Position numbers and translations under genes: made by a program. From Azonexus sp. (GTDB lineage Bacteria > Pseudomonadota > Gammaproteobacteria > Burkholderiales > Rhodocyclaceae): DNA of 64,000 nucleotides. The stretch lies in NCBI GenBank assembly GCA_017983755.1, contig JAGOAU010000012.1, positions 23,147-87,146 of the forward strand. Reading direction: 5' to 3'. Below, one piece after another: positions 1 through 8,675 of the stretch (position 1 is the first letter of the stretch; every line of letters starts with the position of its first letter). Under the pieces are notes generated by a model that made no database searches, had not been told where the DNA came from, and saw only the letters and a program-made list of their open reading frames with translations.

Positions 1-1
1 C

Positions 2-1108
2 CTGATGCAGGCCATCGCGCGGGTGAACCGCGTCTTCCGTGACAAGGAAGGCGGGCTGGTGGTCGATTACATCGGCATCGCCGCCGAACTGCGCAATGCC
101 TTGAAGGCTTATACGGAAAGCCGTGGCAAGGGGCAGCCGACGCTGGATGCCGCCGAGGCGCTGGCCAAGCTGAAGGAGTTGATGGATGTGGCGCACGGGC
201 TGCTGCATGGCTTCGAATTCGGCGCCTTCTCCACCCAGGCCGTGGCGCTGCTGCTGCCGGCGGCCAACTTCGTGCTCGGGCTGGAGGAGGGCAAGAAACG
301 CTGGTTCGACGTCGTGCTGGCCATCACCAAGGCTTTTTCGCTGTGCGGCACGCTTGACGACGCCCTGGTATTGCGCGAGGAGATCGCTTTCTTCCAGGCG
401 ATCAAGGCGGTGATTGCCAAGGCGACGACGTCGGACAAGAAGCTTTCGGAAGACCGCCAGAATGCGGTCTTGAAGCAGATTCTCGACAATGCCGTAGTGG
501 CCGAGGGTGTCGAGGATATCTTCAAACTCGCCGGGCTGGACCGGCCGGATATCGGCATTCTCTCCGATGCCTTCCTGGAGGAAGTGCGCACTCTGCCGCA
601 GCGCAACTTTGCCGTGGAGTTGCTGCAAAAGCTGCTCAACGACGAGGTGAAATCCCGTTCGCGGACCAATGTGGTGCTCGAACGCAAGTTCAGCGAGCGC
701 CTGCAGGCGGCGCTGAACCGTTATCGCGGTCGGGCAATCGAGAGTGCTCAGGTGATCGAGGAATTGATCGCCATGGCCAAGGAGTTCCGGGCCGCTGCAC
801 AGCGTGGCGATGCGCTGGGGCTGAACGAATCGGAACTGGCTTTTTACGATGCGCTGGCCGATAACGAAAGCGCGGTGCGCGAAATGGGCGACGAGATTCT
901 GAAGAAAATCGCCCACGAACTGACCGAAAAGCTGCGCAACAGCACGACCGTCGACTGGCAGAAACGGGACAGCGTGCGAGCTCGCTTGCGTAATCTGGTG
1001 CGCATCACCTTGCGCCGCTACAAGTACCCGCCGGATATGCAGGAAGAGGCGATCCGGCTGGTGCTGGATCAAGCGGAGCGGCTTTCTGATGAGTGGTCAT
1101 GGGGTTGA
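2..1108 (+). CDS. hsdR: Type I restriction enzyme subunit R (HsdR), C-terminal part
   Basis: The gene enters from the left edge, so only the last 368 codons are seen. The first residues (QAIARVNRVF, then KEGGLVVDYIGI) match the end of the helicase motor of HsdR, where motif VI lies in the ATP-dependent translocase. The remaining ~340 residues are the helical C-terminal region that contacts the methylase core (HsdM/HsdS) in EcoR124-like enzymes. The nuclease and Walker motifs would lie upstream of the window. HsdR cuts unmodified DNA far from its recognition site. No hsdM or hsdS follows, so they must be upstream if present. The stop is followed by about 400 bases without a gene. Confidence 0.85.
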   Translation: MMQAIARVNRVFRDKEGGLVVDYIGIAAELRNALKAYTESRGKGQPTLDAAEALAKLKELMDVAHGLLHGFEFGAFSTQAVALLLPAANFVLGLEEGKKRWFDVVLAITKAFSLCGTLDDALVLREEIAFFQAIKAVIAKATTSDKKLSEDRQNAVLKQILDNAVVAEGVEDIFKLAGLDRPDIGILSDAFLEEVRTLPQRNFAVELLQKLLNDEVKSRSRTNVVLERKFSERLQAALNRYRGRAIESAQVIEELIAMAKEFRAAAQRGDALGLNESELAFYDALADNESAVREMGDEILKKIAHELTEKLRNSTTVDWQKRDSVRARLRNLVRITLRRYKYPPDMQEEAIRLVLDQAERLSDEWSWG

Positions 1109-1517
1109 TTTGAAATCAATCTAACCTTAGTCACTGAGCCTGTCTTGGGTGTTCGCGTCATTACTGAGGACGCGTATATGGAGCAGATCAACCAGGTCAA
1201 TACCGGGTCGGCCACGGTTGAAATGTAAATCGCGAAAATCGACGCTTTTTCGGTGTCGACCGCAACAAGGCCCCAGTCGGAAACTGTAGGGGGGTTTTCT
1301 TGCCGGCGGCCTTTTGGCAGCGGGTCCAAGCGTATGGAAATGTAAGCAAGTTGGCGCGACGGGTTGATCATAGGACGCAGGTGCAAGCAAGTCGTGCTCG
1401 TTTTGTCGCTACGCAGGCTGACTTGCGAAGGCCTGCCAGGAGACCAGGAGGATGAGGCATGTGCGAAAGCTTGAATGACGAGGGTGCCATCCGCTCAGCC
1501 GCCCGAGGAGGACGGCC
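1109..1517. other. 409-base gap between hsdR and the TIR gene
   Basis: No convincing gene is present; short open frames here have no recognisable protein character. It holds one copy of the dispersed GTYGACCGCARC word (1255-1266). It also has two near-identical words, TTGAAATGTAA (1218-1228) and TGGAAATGTAA (1335-1345), that could be scraps of a decayed insertion sequence. The right end has a good ribosome site (GAGGAGG, about 1506-1512) for the TIR gene. Confidence 0.5.
1255..1266 (-). repeat. Dispersed uptake-signal-like word, copy 1
   Basis: GTCGACCGCAAC on the plus strand. Read on the minus strand the word is followed by GAAAAAG and then GATTTTCG, two A/T tracts about one helical turn apart. 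Intergenic. Confidence 0.75.
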
Positions 1518-2474
1518 ATGAGCGGCGTCTTTCTGTCCTATCGCCGCGACGATAGCGCCGGCTTCGCCGGCCGTCTGGCCGACCGCCTTGAGGCCGAATT
1601 CGGTGCCGGAAGTGTCTTCCGGGACGTGGACGACATCCGGCCCGGCGAGGATTTTCAGACGGCCATCGACAACCATCTGCTGACGGTGGACGCCGTGCTG
1701 GTGATGATCGGTCCGCGCTGGCTGGAGGCCCGGATAAATAACGAGCGCCGCCTGGACGATGCCGCCGATCTCGTGCGCGTGGAGGTCGCCACTGCGCTGG
1801 CCTCGGGCAAGCCGGTCATCCCCGTGCTGGTGGGCGGTGCGGCAATGCCCGGTGAAGGCGATCTGCCAGCCCCACTGGCCGGCCTGGCGCGGCGCCAGGC
1901 GGTCGTTCTCTCCGATGATGGCTGGCAGGGCGATGTCGCACGCCTGGTGGCATCCTTGCACCCACTGCTAGCCACCAAAGCGAATTCCGGCGGGAAATCC
2001 CGCCGCCTGCTCCTGGGCGGGGCAGTCGCCGTCGTCGGCTTGGCAGTCACGGTTTTTCTGTTCCGGAACTGGCGCCTGCCACCACCCAAGATTGACAATT
2101 CGGAACCGGTACCGGTTCCGGGCCGGCAGGCCGATATCGCCGGCCGCTGGACGGCTACCGTGAAGTACGACTGGGGCGAGGTGCATGACGAGATCTTCGA
2201 ATTCAAATACCTGGGCCAGACCATCCACGGTACCGCCAGTTACCTGACCGGCCGCCTGACTATCGAGCAGGCGACCCTGGACGGAGAGTGGTTGCGCTTC
2301 ACGACCCGCAGCCACGAAATGCTCGGCAGCGACAGCTCCCGTAAAGAGGTTGTTCACCGCTACACGGGCCAAATCACCGCCGACAGCATTTTCTTCACTC
2401 TGGAAAGCGGCGGCGGTTATTCAATTCATCCGCCGGTGGAATTTGTCGCGCGCAGGGTTGCTGCCAGCCGGTGA
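1518..2474 (+). CDS. TIR-domain membrane protein
   Basis: 318 residues. Residues 3-150 are a bacterial TIR domain: FLSYRRDDSAGFAGRLADRL at the start, FRDVDDIRPGEDF near 34-46, MIGPRWL near 63-69, and VRVEVATAL at 86-94, whose Glu89 sits where TIR NADases carry their catalytic glutamate. A single membrane helix spans about 164-182. The last ~120 residues (GRWTATVKYDW onward) look like a small beta-sheet domain, probably periplasmic. Bacterial TIR domains act in signalling or as NAD-cleaving effectors in phage defence. The restriction gene next door favours a defence role, but this is inference. The ATG at 1518 has a strong ribosome site 6 bases upstream. Confidence 0.8.
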   Translation: MSGVFLSYRRDDSAGFAGRLADRLEAEFGAGSVFRDVDDIRPGEDFQTAIDNHLLTVDAVLVMIGPRWLEARINNERRLDDAADLVRVEVATALASGKPVIPVLVGGAAMPGEGDLPAPLAGLARRQAVVLSDDGWQGDVARLVASLHPLLATKANSGGKSRRLLLGGAVAVVGLAVTVFLFRNWRLPPPKIDNSEPVPVPGRQADIAGRWTATVKYDWGEVHDEIFEFKYLGQTIHGTASYLTGRLTIEQATLDGEWLRFTTRSHEMLGSDSSRKEVVHRYTGQITADSIFFTLESGGGYSIHPPVEFVARRVAASR

Positions 2475-2567
2475 GACAGGCGAGTTGATTCGTCGCCACG
2501 AAATGTCGTTAGAATGAATCGGTATCGATAGTCATGCGCCTTGTTCCCGACCCGGAAGGAAAACAAC

Positions 2568-3986
2568 GTGTACAGAAAGCCGCTCTATCGCAATGCAGGA
2601 CTGCTGTTCCTGGCGAATCTGCTGGCCGGGAGCGTGTCCGCACTGGAACAGGTAAATCTGCTGTTGGGGCAGAACTACCTAGGAGAAATCCGCCGTGGCG
2701 CGGATGGCAAGTTGACGGTGCTTCCGGCGGCCGGCCAGGCGAACCAGGAGCGTTCTGACTATCCCGCTTCCGGCACGACGACGCCCGCCGGGAACGATGC
2801 GACATCCGGCGGGGCCGGGGTGGCGGGCGATACTCCCGTAAAGCGCGTGGCCCCGGGGCCGCCCGACATGTCCTGTATTGCTGCCGGAACGAAACTCTCG
2901 CCAACCGAGCGCGCATTGGTAAAAATGCCTGCCGACAGCTGGATGTCCTTGCCCGGCACGGCTTTTCGCACATTCTGCAAGGCGCATGAGATTGCCGCCC
3001 TGGAGGGGAGCGGTGGCTGTGCCATGGCCATCAATGCCTGGTCTGGCGGCGTGTTCGACGAGCGCCTGCGCAAGATGCTGGTCATCGGCGGCGGTCACAT
3101 GGATTACTGGGGCAACGAGGTCTATGGCTTCGATCTGGCCAGCGGCGCATGGACGATGGTCAAGCCGGCCTCGCGTCTGGGAATGACTGGCAGCCCGAGC
3201 GAGCCGATGCCGGACGGGAATCCGGTTTCGCGCCACACCTACGATGGTCTTGCCTACATGCGCCACCTTGCGCAAGTGTTCATGTTCGGCGGTGCCGTCG
3301 CGCCCAATGGATATTCGGTGAACAGTACCTGGTGGTTCGACTCGGCAAAGGGCACCTGGCGCGCCAAGGGAAATGCGCCACCCAGCGGGGTGGGGCATTA
3401 CTACATGGGGTCGGCCTACGATCCGGTGACGCGCATGGTCTACGTCCGTGACGAGAGCGCGTTCTTCGCGTACGACCCCGACACCGACCGCTGGTCCGGG
3501 CCCATCGTGAATTTCGGCTATCAAGCACTTTCGCGGATGAAGACCTACAACTATCGTCGGGCGGTGATCATGCCCGCCCAGCGACTGTTTCTGGTGGCGG
3601 GCGGCGTCCTCAAGAATCCCGCGGCGCCGGATGTATTTATTTACCACCTGGACAGCAAGCGCGACGTTACCGCCGATTATCCGATGACCGGCGACACCAG
3701 CGTCATTTCCGTCGGGGCGCCCGGTCTCGATGCGGATCTCAGCACGGGTTCGCTGGTCGCCTGGGCCGGCGGCGCGCCGGCGATCATGGACCCCGCCACC
3801 TGGAACTGGCGGCGCGGCAGCGCGCGGGGCGCACCGGCGCAGGCCGTGGGCAATGGCACTTTCGGACGTTTTCGCTACATTCCCTATCTAAACGTCTTCA
3901 TCCTCGTCAATCGCCCCGATGACGACGTGCATTTCTACAAGCTGACATCGGGTTGCGGTTCTCGCGACGAAGCGATGGCGAAATAG
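2568..3986 (+). CDS. Secreted kelch-type beta-propeller protein
   Basis: I chose GTG 2568 because GGAAGGA sits just upstream and the protein then begins with a clean signal peptide (MYRKPLYRNAGLLFLANLLAGSVSA). About 472 residues. After cleavage comes the motif YLGEIRRGADGKLTVLP, a linker of roughly 60 residues rich in Gly, Ala and Pro, then a propeller domain with kelch-like blades: MLVIGGGHMDYWGNEVYGFD, VFMFGGAVAPNGYSVN, FAYDPDTDRWSGP and RLFLVAGGVLKN. The fold resembles galactose-oxidase-type propellers, but I see no clear copper ligands and assign no enzyme activity. The next gene encodes a different fold carrying the same N-terminal motif, which suggests a shared location or partner. Confidence 0.7.
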   Translation: MYRKPLYRNAGLLFLANLLAGSVSALEQVNLLLGQNYLGEIRRGADGKLTVLPAAGQANQERSDYPASGTTTPAGNDATSGGAGVAGDTPVKRVAPGPPDMSCIAAGTKLSPTERALVKMPADSWMSLPGTAFRTFCKAHEIAALEGSGGCAMAINAWSGGVFDERLRKMLVIGGGHMDYWGNEVYGFDLASGAWTMVKPASRLGMTGSPSEPMPDGNPVSRHTYDGLAYMRHLAQVFMFGGAVAPNGYSVNSTWWFDSAKGTWRAKGNAPPSGVGHYYMGSAYDPVTRMVYVRDESAFFAYDPDTDRWSGPIVNFGYQALSRMKTYNYRRAVIMPAQRLFLVAGGVLKNPAAPDVFIYHLDSKRDVTADYPMTGDTSVISVGAPGLDADLSTGSLVAWAGGAPAIMDPATWNWRRGSARGAPAQAVGNGTFGRFRYIPYLNVFILVNRPDDDVHFYKLTSGCGSRDEAMAK

Positions 3987-4056
3987 CGGCGGCCCGGATG
4001 ACGATACCGGGGCAGGCGTCGCCATCGCCTTCGATTTACCTGTGACTTCCTGCCCT

Positions 4057-4068
4057 GTTGCGGTCGAC
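4057..4068 (+). repeat. Dispersed uptake-signal-like word, copy 2
   Basis: GTTGCGGTCGAC in the 295-base gap between the kelch and beta-helix genes, followed by GGAAATCG and GAATTC. I see nothing else clear in this gap. Confidence 0.75.
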
Positions 4069-4281
4069 CCGGAAATCGGGGCGAATTCTGCTGGCACCCA
4101 GGAGTCGCCGGGCGTGTTGCCGTGGGCATGAACGCTGGCGATGCCGGCCGCCGGGGGCAGTTGCCGTGCCCGCGGCAGTTGACAAATGGATGAGCGCTGC
4201 CGTTTCATGGGGGCTGCTGACATGTCGGATGATTCGGCCCGGCAATCGGCGCCGTTCAACCCGCATCGCCCGGAGATTCCG

Positions 4282-5667
4282 ATGATCGCCAGAAACATGT
4301 TTCGCGGTACTGGCCGCTTGCTGGTTGCGGGCGTCATCCTGCTCGGCCATGGCACCTGGCTCGCCGCCCAGACGGCGGGCGGCTTGCCGCCAATGCCGGA
4401 CTATCGTGGCGAAATCCGGCGCGGACCGGATGGCAAGCTGATGGCCCTGCCCGAACCGCCGGTCATCGAAACGGCGCCCCTGGACCCGCAGGCACCCCTG
4501 GCACAGCCGGCTCAGGCCGCGCCGGCGGCCAGTCACCCGGCGGCCCCCGGGGCAGCGCCCCGTGCCGCGACGCCACCGCGTGCAACCACGCTCGTCGTCG
4601 GCCCCGGTGAACGAATTCCAACGATCACCGAGGCATCGCGTCAGGCGCGCGATGGCGACATCGTCGAGATCAAGTCGGGGGAGTATCGCGGGCAACCGGC
4701 AGTCTGGACGCAGCGGGACATCACCATCCGCGGTGTCGGCAAACGCCCGGTGATGGTGGCCGACAACCAGCTTGCCGAAGAAAAGGGCATCTGGGTCGTG
4801 CGTGGCGAGCGGGTGCGCATCGAGAACATCGAGTTTCGCGGGGCGCGTGCTTCGGACATGAACGGTGCCGGCATCCGCTTCGATAAGGGTAGCCTGAGCA
4901 TCGTGCGCTGCGCCTTCTTCGATAACGAAATGGGCATTCTCACGGCAAATTCGCCGGAACTCTCGCTGGCGGTGATCGATAGCGAATTCGCCAATTCGCC
5001 GCATACCACGAACGATTTTCACCACCTGCTTTACGTCGGGCGCATCGGCAAGCTGGTGCTGCGCGGCAGCCGTTTCCGCAACGGCTTCTATGGTCATCTG
5101 GTCAAGACGCGGGCACGCGAGAACTACATTCTCTACAACGTGATGGTCGATGGCGCCAGCGGGCACGCTTCCTACGAGCTGGAGTTTCCCAACGGCGGCG
5201 TTGCGTACGTGATCGGCAACGTTATCGGTCAGGGTCCGGAATCCGAAAATCCGAGCATCATCGCCTACGGCTCCGAAGGCTTGCGCTGGACGCAGAACGC
5301 CATTTATCTCGCCCACAATACCGTCATCAACGACGCAAGCAATGCCAACTACCTGCTCATCAAGAGCGATCGCGGCCCCGAGGCCGTCGAGGTGTGGGCG
5401 CTCAACAACCTCATGGCCGGCCCTGGCGAGTTCCGCCGGCCGGCAGTCGGGCGGTTTGAGGGTAATCAGAACGTGGCACGCAGTGCGCTGGTCGAGCAGG
5501 ACGGCGTTCCGACGCGCCTGCCGCCCCAGTCGCCGCTGCGCGGCACCGTTCGCCCGCCCGGCAAGGCCGGCAACGTGGAGTTGACACCTGATTCGGAGTT
5601 CGACTTTCCCGTCGGCACCAAGGCTATCCAGCCGTCAACCCGGCCGGCGCCCGGGGCGTTTCAGTAA
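4282..5667 (+). CDS. Secreted right-handed beta-helix protein
   Basis: The reading frame is open further upstream, but ATG 4282 has GGAG six bases before it and gives a signal peptide (MIARNMFRGTGRLLVAGVIL...). About 461 residues. The mature protein starts with PDYRGEIRRGPDGKLMALP, close to the motif in the preceding kelch protein, followed by a Pro/Ala-rich linker to about residue 105. It then has a pectate-lyase-like helix: TITEASRQARDGDIVEIKSG, ITIRGVGKRPVMV, VRIENIEFRGA, LSIVRCAFFDNEMGI, YILYNVMVDGASGH. Such folds bind or cut polysaccharides, but catalytic residues cannot be assigned by eye. It is probably periplasmic or on the cell surface. Confidence 0.72.
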   Translation: MIARNMFRGTGRLLVAGVILLGHGTWLAAQTAGGLPPMPDYRGEIRRGPDGKLMALPEPPVIETAPLDPQAPLAQPAQAAPAASHPAAPGAAPRAATPPRATTLVVGPGERIPTITEASRQARDGDIVEIKSGEYRGQPAVWTQRDITIRGVGKRPVMVADNQLAEEKGIWVVRGERVRIENIEFRGARASDMNGAGIRFDKGSLSIVRCAFFDNEMGILTANSPELSLAVIDSEFANSPHTTNDFHHLLYVGRIGKLVLRGSRFRNGFYGHLVKTRARENYILYNVMVDGASGHASYELEFPNGGVAYVIGNVIGQGPESENPSIIAYGSEGLRWTQNAIYLAHNTVINDASNANYLLIKSDRGPEAVEVWALNNLMAGPGEFRRPAVGRFEGNQNVARSALVEQDGVPTRLPPQSPLRGTVRPPGKAGNVELTPDSEFDFPVGTKAIQPSTRPAPGAFQ

Positions 5668-5723
5668 GACCCGGCGGCTATCGCACCGGGCGGTAGCCGG
5701 CGACGGGCATCCGGATCGGTAAC

Positions 5724-6707
5724 TCAGGTGCCGTCGCCGGCTGCTTCGGCCCACCGCGCCTTGCGCCATTTTTCGCGTTCGCCGTTGCCGCAGAAGGTCC
5801 AGGCCACGAAGCGGCTCTGCTTCTGGCCTTGTGCCATCGGGATGATGCGCGAGTCGACGACCTTGGCTTTCTTCAGCGCGGCTTCGACATGTACGAGGTT
5901 TTCGGCATTCGAAATCAGGCTGGTGAACCACAGCACCCGCTTCGGAATGCCGGTGCTCTGCTCGATCATGTTCTTGACGAAGGCACGTTCGCCGCCGTTG
6001 CACCACAGTTCGGTGCCGCCGCCGCCGAAATTGAGGCGGGGCTGGGCGGCACCCTTTCCGGCGCCCGGCTTGCCGAGCTTGTTCCACTTGCGCTGGCTGA
6101 CGGCCAGCACGTCGTCCGGCGAGTTGTGGAAGGGCGGGTTGCAGATGCTCAGGTCGAAGCTTTCGCCGGAGCGCAGGAGGCCGATGAAGATGTTTTCCCA
6201 GACCGGTTGGTGACGTAATTCGATTGCTGCGGTCAACGCCGGATTTTTGCTCAAAATGGCCTGCGCGTTGTCGAGCGCCGCCTGGTCGATATCGACACCG
6301 AGAAAGCGCCAGCCGTATTCAGCATGGCCGATCAGCGGATAGACGCAGTTGGCGCCGACGCCGATGTCGAGCACGCGCACGTTCGGTCCGGTGGGAATGA
6401 CTTTCCGGTTGCAACTGGCGAGCAGGTCGGCGGAATGGTGGATGTAGTCGGCGCGCCCGGGAATCGGCGGGCACAGGTAGCCGGCCGGAATCTCCCAACC
6501 CCTGACCCCGTAGTGCAGGGCCAGCAGCGCCCGGTTAAGCGCCTTGACCGCCGCCGGGTTGGCGAAATCGATGCTTGGCGTGCCGGCGGGCGTGGTCACC
6601 ACGTATTTGACCAAACCCGGTGCAATGGCGGTCAGGGCGGCGAAATCGTAGCCGGCGGCATTCTTGTTTCGCGGGTGCAGTCCGGGTTTGGGGGCAGGGG
6701 CCGTCAT
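5724..6707 (-). CDS. rlmF: 23S rRNA (adenine-1618 N6)-methyltransferase RlmF
   Basis: 327 residues from ATG 6707. The open frame runs further upstream, but those residues lack protein character and RlmF proteins begin near HPRNKNAAGYDF. S-adenosylmethionine motif VLDIGVGANCVYPL lies at 112-125 and the N6-adenine catalytic motif NPPFH at 190-194. The family C-terminus (GQKQSRFVAWTF) is present. The enzyme methylates A1618 of 23S rRNA. It is transcribed alone, divergent from the AAA gene. A copy of the dispersed word lies inside it, encoding LTAAIEL. Confidence 0.9.
   Translation of the reverse strand: MTAPAPKPGLHPRNKNAAGYDFAALTAIAPGLVKYVVTTPAGTPSIDFANPAAVKALNRALLALHYGVRGWEIPAGYLCPPIPGRADYIHHSADLLASCNRKVIPTGPNVRVLDIGVGANCVYPLIGHAEYGWRFLGVDIDQAALDNAQAILSKNPALTAAIELRHQPVWENIFIGLLRSGESFDLSICNPPFHNSPDDVLAVSQRKWNKLGKPGAGKGAAQPRLNFGGGGTELWCNGGERAFVKNMIEQSTGIPKRVLWFTSLISNAENLVHVEAALKKAKVVDSRIIPMAQGQKQSRFVAWTFCGNGEREKWRKARWAEAAGDGT
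6226..6237 (+). repeat. Dispersed uptake-signal-like word, copy 3 (in rlmF)
   Basis: GCTGCGGTCAAC followed by GGATTTTTG and CAAAATGG on the same strand. In rlmF it is read as Leu-Thr-Ala-Ala, so the repeat is tolerated in a conserved enzyme. Confidence 0.7.
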
Positions 6708-6879
6708 TGGTCGGATTCCGGGCGTAGGGGAGGGGGCGGAGTATCCCACGGATTGATTGTCGCATGACCGACATGCCTGATTTTTGCCAAGTGACTGTTT
6801 CAATGCCGCTTTGTCCATTTTTACGCTCGGCATGGAATTCGCTGGATTTCCCACATCCAACATCCCGGGAGTGGCATTC

Positions 6880-8586
6880 ATGAAGCTGCAAATCGAGCGG
6901 GCGCACATCGAGGCGATGCTGCAGGTCTTCCCGCGCCTGGTCTTCGTGCGGGAACAACTACGCTTCGGCAACCGGGTCGAGCTGTCCTTCGGCCAGCTGA
7001 ACGACGAGGAGCTCGATTTCCTTGGTGGCCTCTACGCCGCCGGCGGGCCGGAACTGCGGGCGCGCGGCGCGCAGATCGGCACGTTGCGGAAGGCCTTGCA
7101 CGAAGGTGGCAAGCGCTTCGAACCGGAAGAGCTGGAAATGGCGGTGCCGGCCATCGCCCGCTACCTGGCCGAAGGCTCGTCGCGCGGATGGGTCTTTTCG
7201 GCCGGCATCACCGGCAAGCCGCTGGCCTACGTGGTGACGCGGCTGGATTTCACGCCGCCCTCGGAAGAGGAAACGGGAAAGATCTTCGTCGAGCTGAAAG
7301 CCAACGCCAGGGCGCGGTTGGCGACGGCGACCCTGCGCATCGCCGGGCCGGATATCGCCGGCCGGACCATTCCTGAAATCCTGGCGGCCAAGGGCTTCGT
7401 CAAGGAAACGCCGGAACTGCTGGCGAGCTATGACGAGGGCGCGGAACGCTACTTCGACTGGCGGGCGCAGTATGGCGCGCAGTTCTCCGGTTCCGGTGTC
7501 GGCTACTTCGCCGAGAACCCGACAGCGACGCACCGCGATACCGATTATTCGCGCAAGGACCAGATCATCCTGTCGTCGACCGGTAGCCCGGCACGTCTGG
7601 TCAACGACGAGAGTATCCTCGGCGAGCGCGTGCTGGCCATCGATGCGACCGGCGACATCATGGCCAAGTTCGTCCGCCGCGTCGCTCGCAATTCCCGGCT
7701 CTCCGGCAAGGAGGAGGCCGAGGTCGAGGAAACCCAGGCGACCATGCCGAAGGGGCTGTTCACCGAACTGCCGGTGCATTTCTACATGCTGATGTTCCAC
7801 CTCGATCTGCACCACTACGTCTGGGTGCATGTCGACGACATGGCACCCTACGCCTACCAGCCGGAACTCAAGGACAAGCTGGTGCTGCCGCCGGAGCAGA
7901 CTGACCTGATCGACATCCTGACCGCCGAGATGGACGTCCTGATGGACGACATCGTCGCCGGCAAGTCTGGCGGCACGACGGTTCTCTGTGCCGGACCGGC
8001 CGGGGTCGGCAAGACGCTTACCGCCGAGGTCTATTCGGAAATCATCAAGCGCCCCCTCTACCGGGTCCATTCCGGTTAACTCGGCCTCAACGTCGCAGCG
8101 ATGGAGACGGCGCTCAAGGAGGTGCTGACCCGTGCCCAGCGCTGGGGCGCGGTGATGCTGATCGACGAGGCTGACGTGTATATCAAGAAGCGCGACGACA
8201 ACATCACGATGAACGCCGTCGTTGGCGTCTTCCTGCGCGTGCTGGAATACTTCAATGGCCTGCTGTTCCTGACCACCAACCGCGTCGACGACATCGACGA
8301 AGCCATCGTCTCGCGCTGCATCGCGATGATCCGCTTCCACCCGCCAAGCCGCGACGACCGCCGCAAGATCTGGGGCGTCATGGCCGGGCAGTTCGGGCTC
8401 GCCATCGAGCCGGCGCTGATGGAACGCCTGCCCGACATCTTCCCGCAGGCCTCCGGGCGCGACATCAAGGGCCTGGCCAAACTGGTGGCGAAATTCTGCA
8501 ACCAGAAACAGGTGCCGCCTACGGAAGAAATTTTCCGCCGCTGCTCGATGTTCCGCGCGCTGGAGCAGGCCGAAGTGACCACCTGA
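6880..8586 (+). pseudogene. AAA-family ATPase gene interrupted by one in-frame stop
   Basis: From ATG 6880 (MKLQIERAHIEAM, CGGGAG upstream) the frame runs to TAA at 8077-8079, then continues in the same frame without a shift to 8586. Walker A (GPAGVGKT, about 372-379) lies before the stop. Walker B (VMLIDEADVYI) and sensor region (LLFLTTNRVDDIDEAI) lie after it. The junction reads YRVHSG-stop-LGLNVAAME, where AAA relatives typically have SGQLG. A single C-to-T change of CAA to TAA explains it. The first ~350 residues are an N-terminal domain I do not recognise. As written the ATPase core cannot be made in one piece unless the stop is suppressed or is a sequencing error. Confidence 0.8.
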
Positions 8587-8614
8587 GCGCCGCCGATTTC
8601 GGGCCAAAAATGAA

Positions 8615-8639
8615 GTCGACCGCGCCTGTTGCGGTCGAC
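8615..8639 (-). terminator. Perfect hairpin built from two facing copies of the dispersed word
   Basis: GTCGACCGC (8615-8623) pairs with GCGGTCGAC (8631-8639) across a 7-base loop. On the minus strand the stem is followed by TTCATTTTT, so it could end transcripts of the DnaQ-like gene. It sits between that gene and the convergent AAA pseudogene. Termination is inferred from shape only. Confidence 0.5.
8628..8639 (+). repeat. Dispersed uptake-signal-like word, copy 4 (full-length form)
   Basis: GTTGCGGTCGAC followed by GGCAAAAAAGG and then GCAAAAATGAAATC, the clearest form of the extended element. A partial inverted copy (8601-8623) lies immediately to its left. The copy at 11354 shares nearly the whole ~40-base unit. 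Confidence 0.85.
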
Positions 8640-8675
8640 GGCAAAAAAGGGGCAAAAATGAAATCGGGCGCTAGC

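Noticed and set aside
1109-1517. Possible insertion-sequence remnant (two AAATGTAA-type words)
   Set aside because: No transposase residues, terminal repeats or target duplication could be shown; kept only as a remark.
4282-5667. Beta-helix protein as NosD of a nitrous-oxide reductase system
   Set aside because: No nosZ, nosF or nosY adjoins it, and it carries a tag shared with a kelch protein instead.
8077-8079. Programmed stop read-through or selenocysteine/pyrrolysine in the AAA gene
   Set aside because: The codon is TAA, which is used for neither residue, and no recoding structure is visible. A mutation is simpler.
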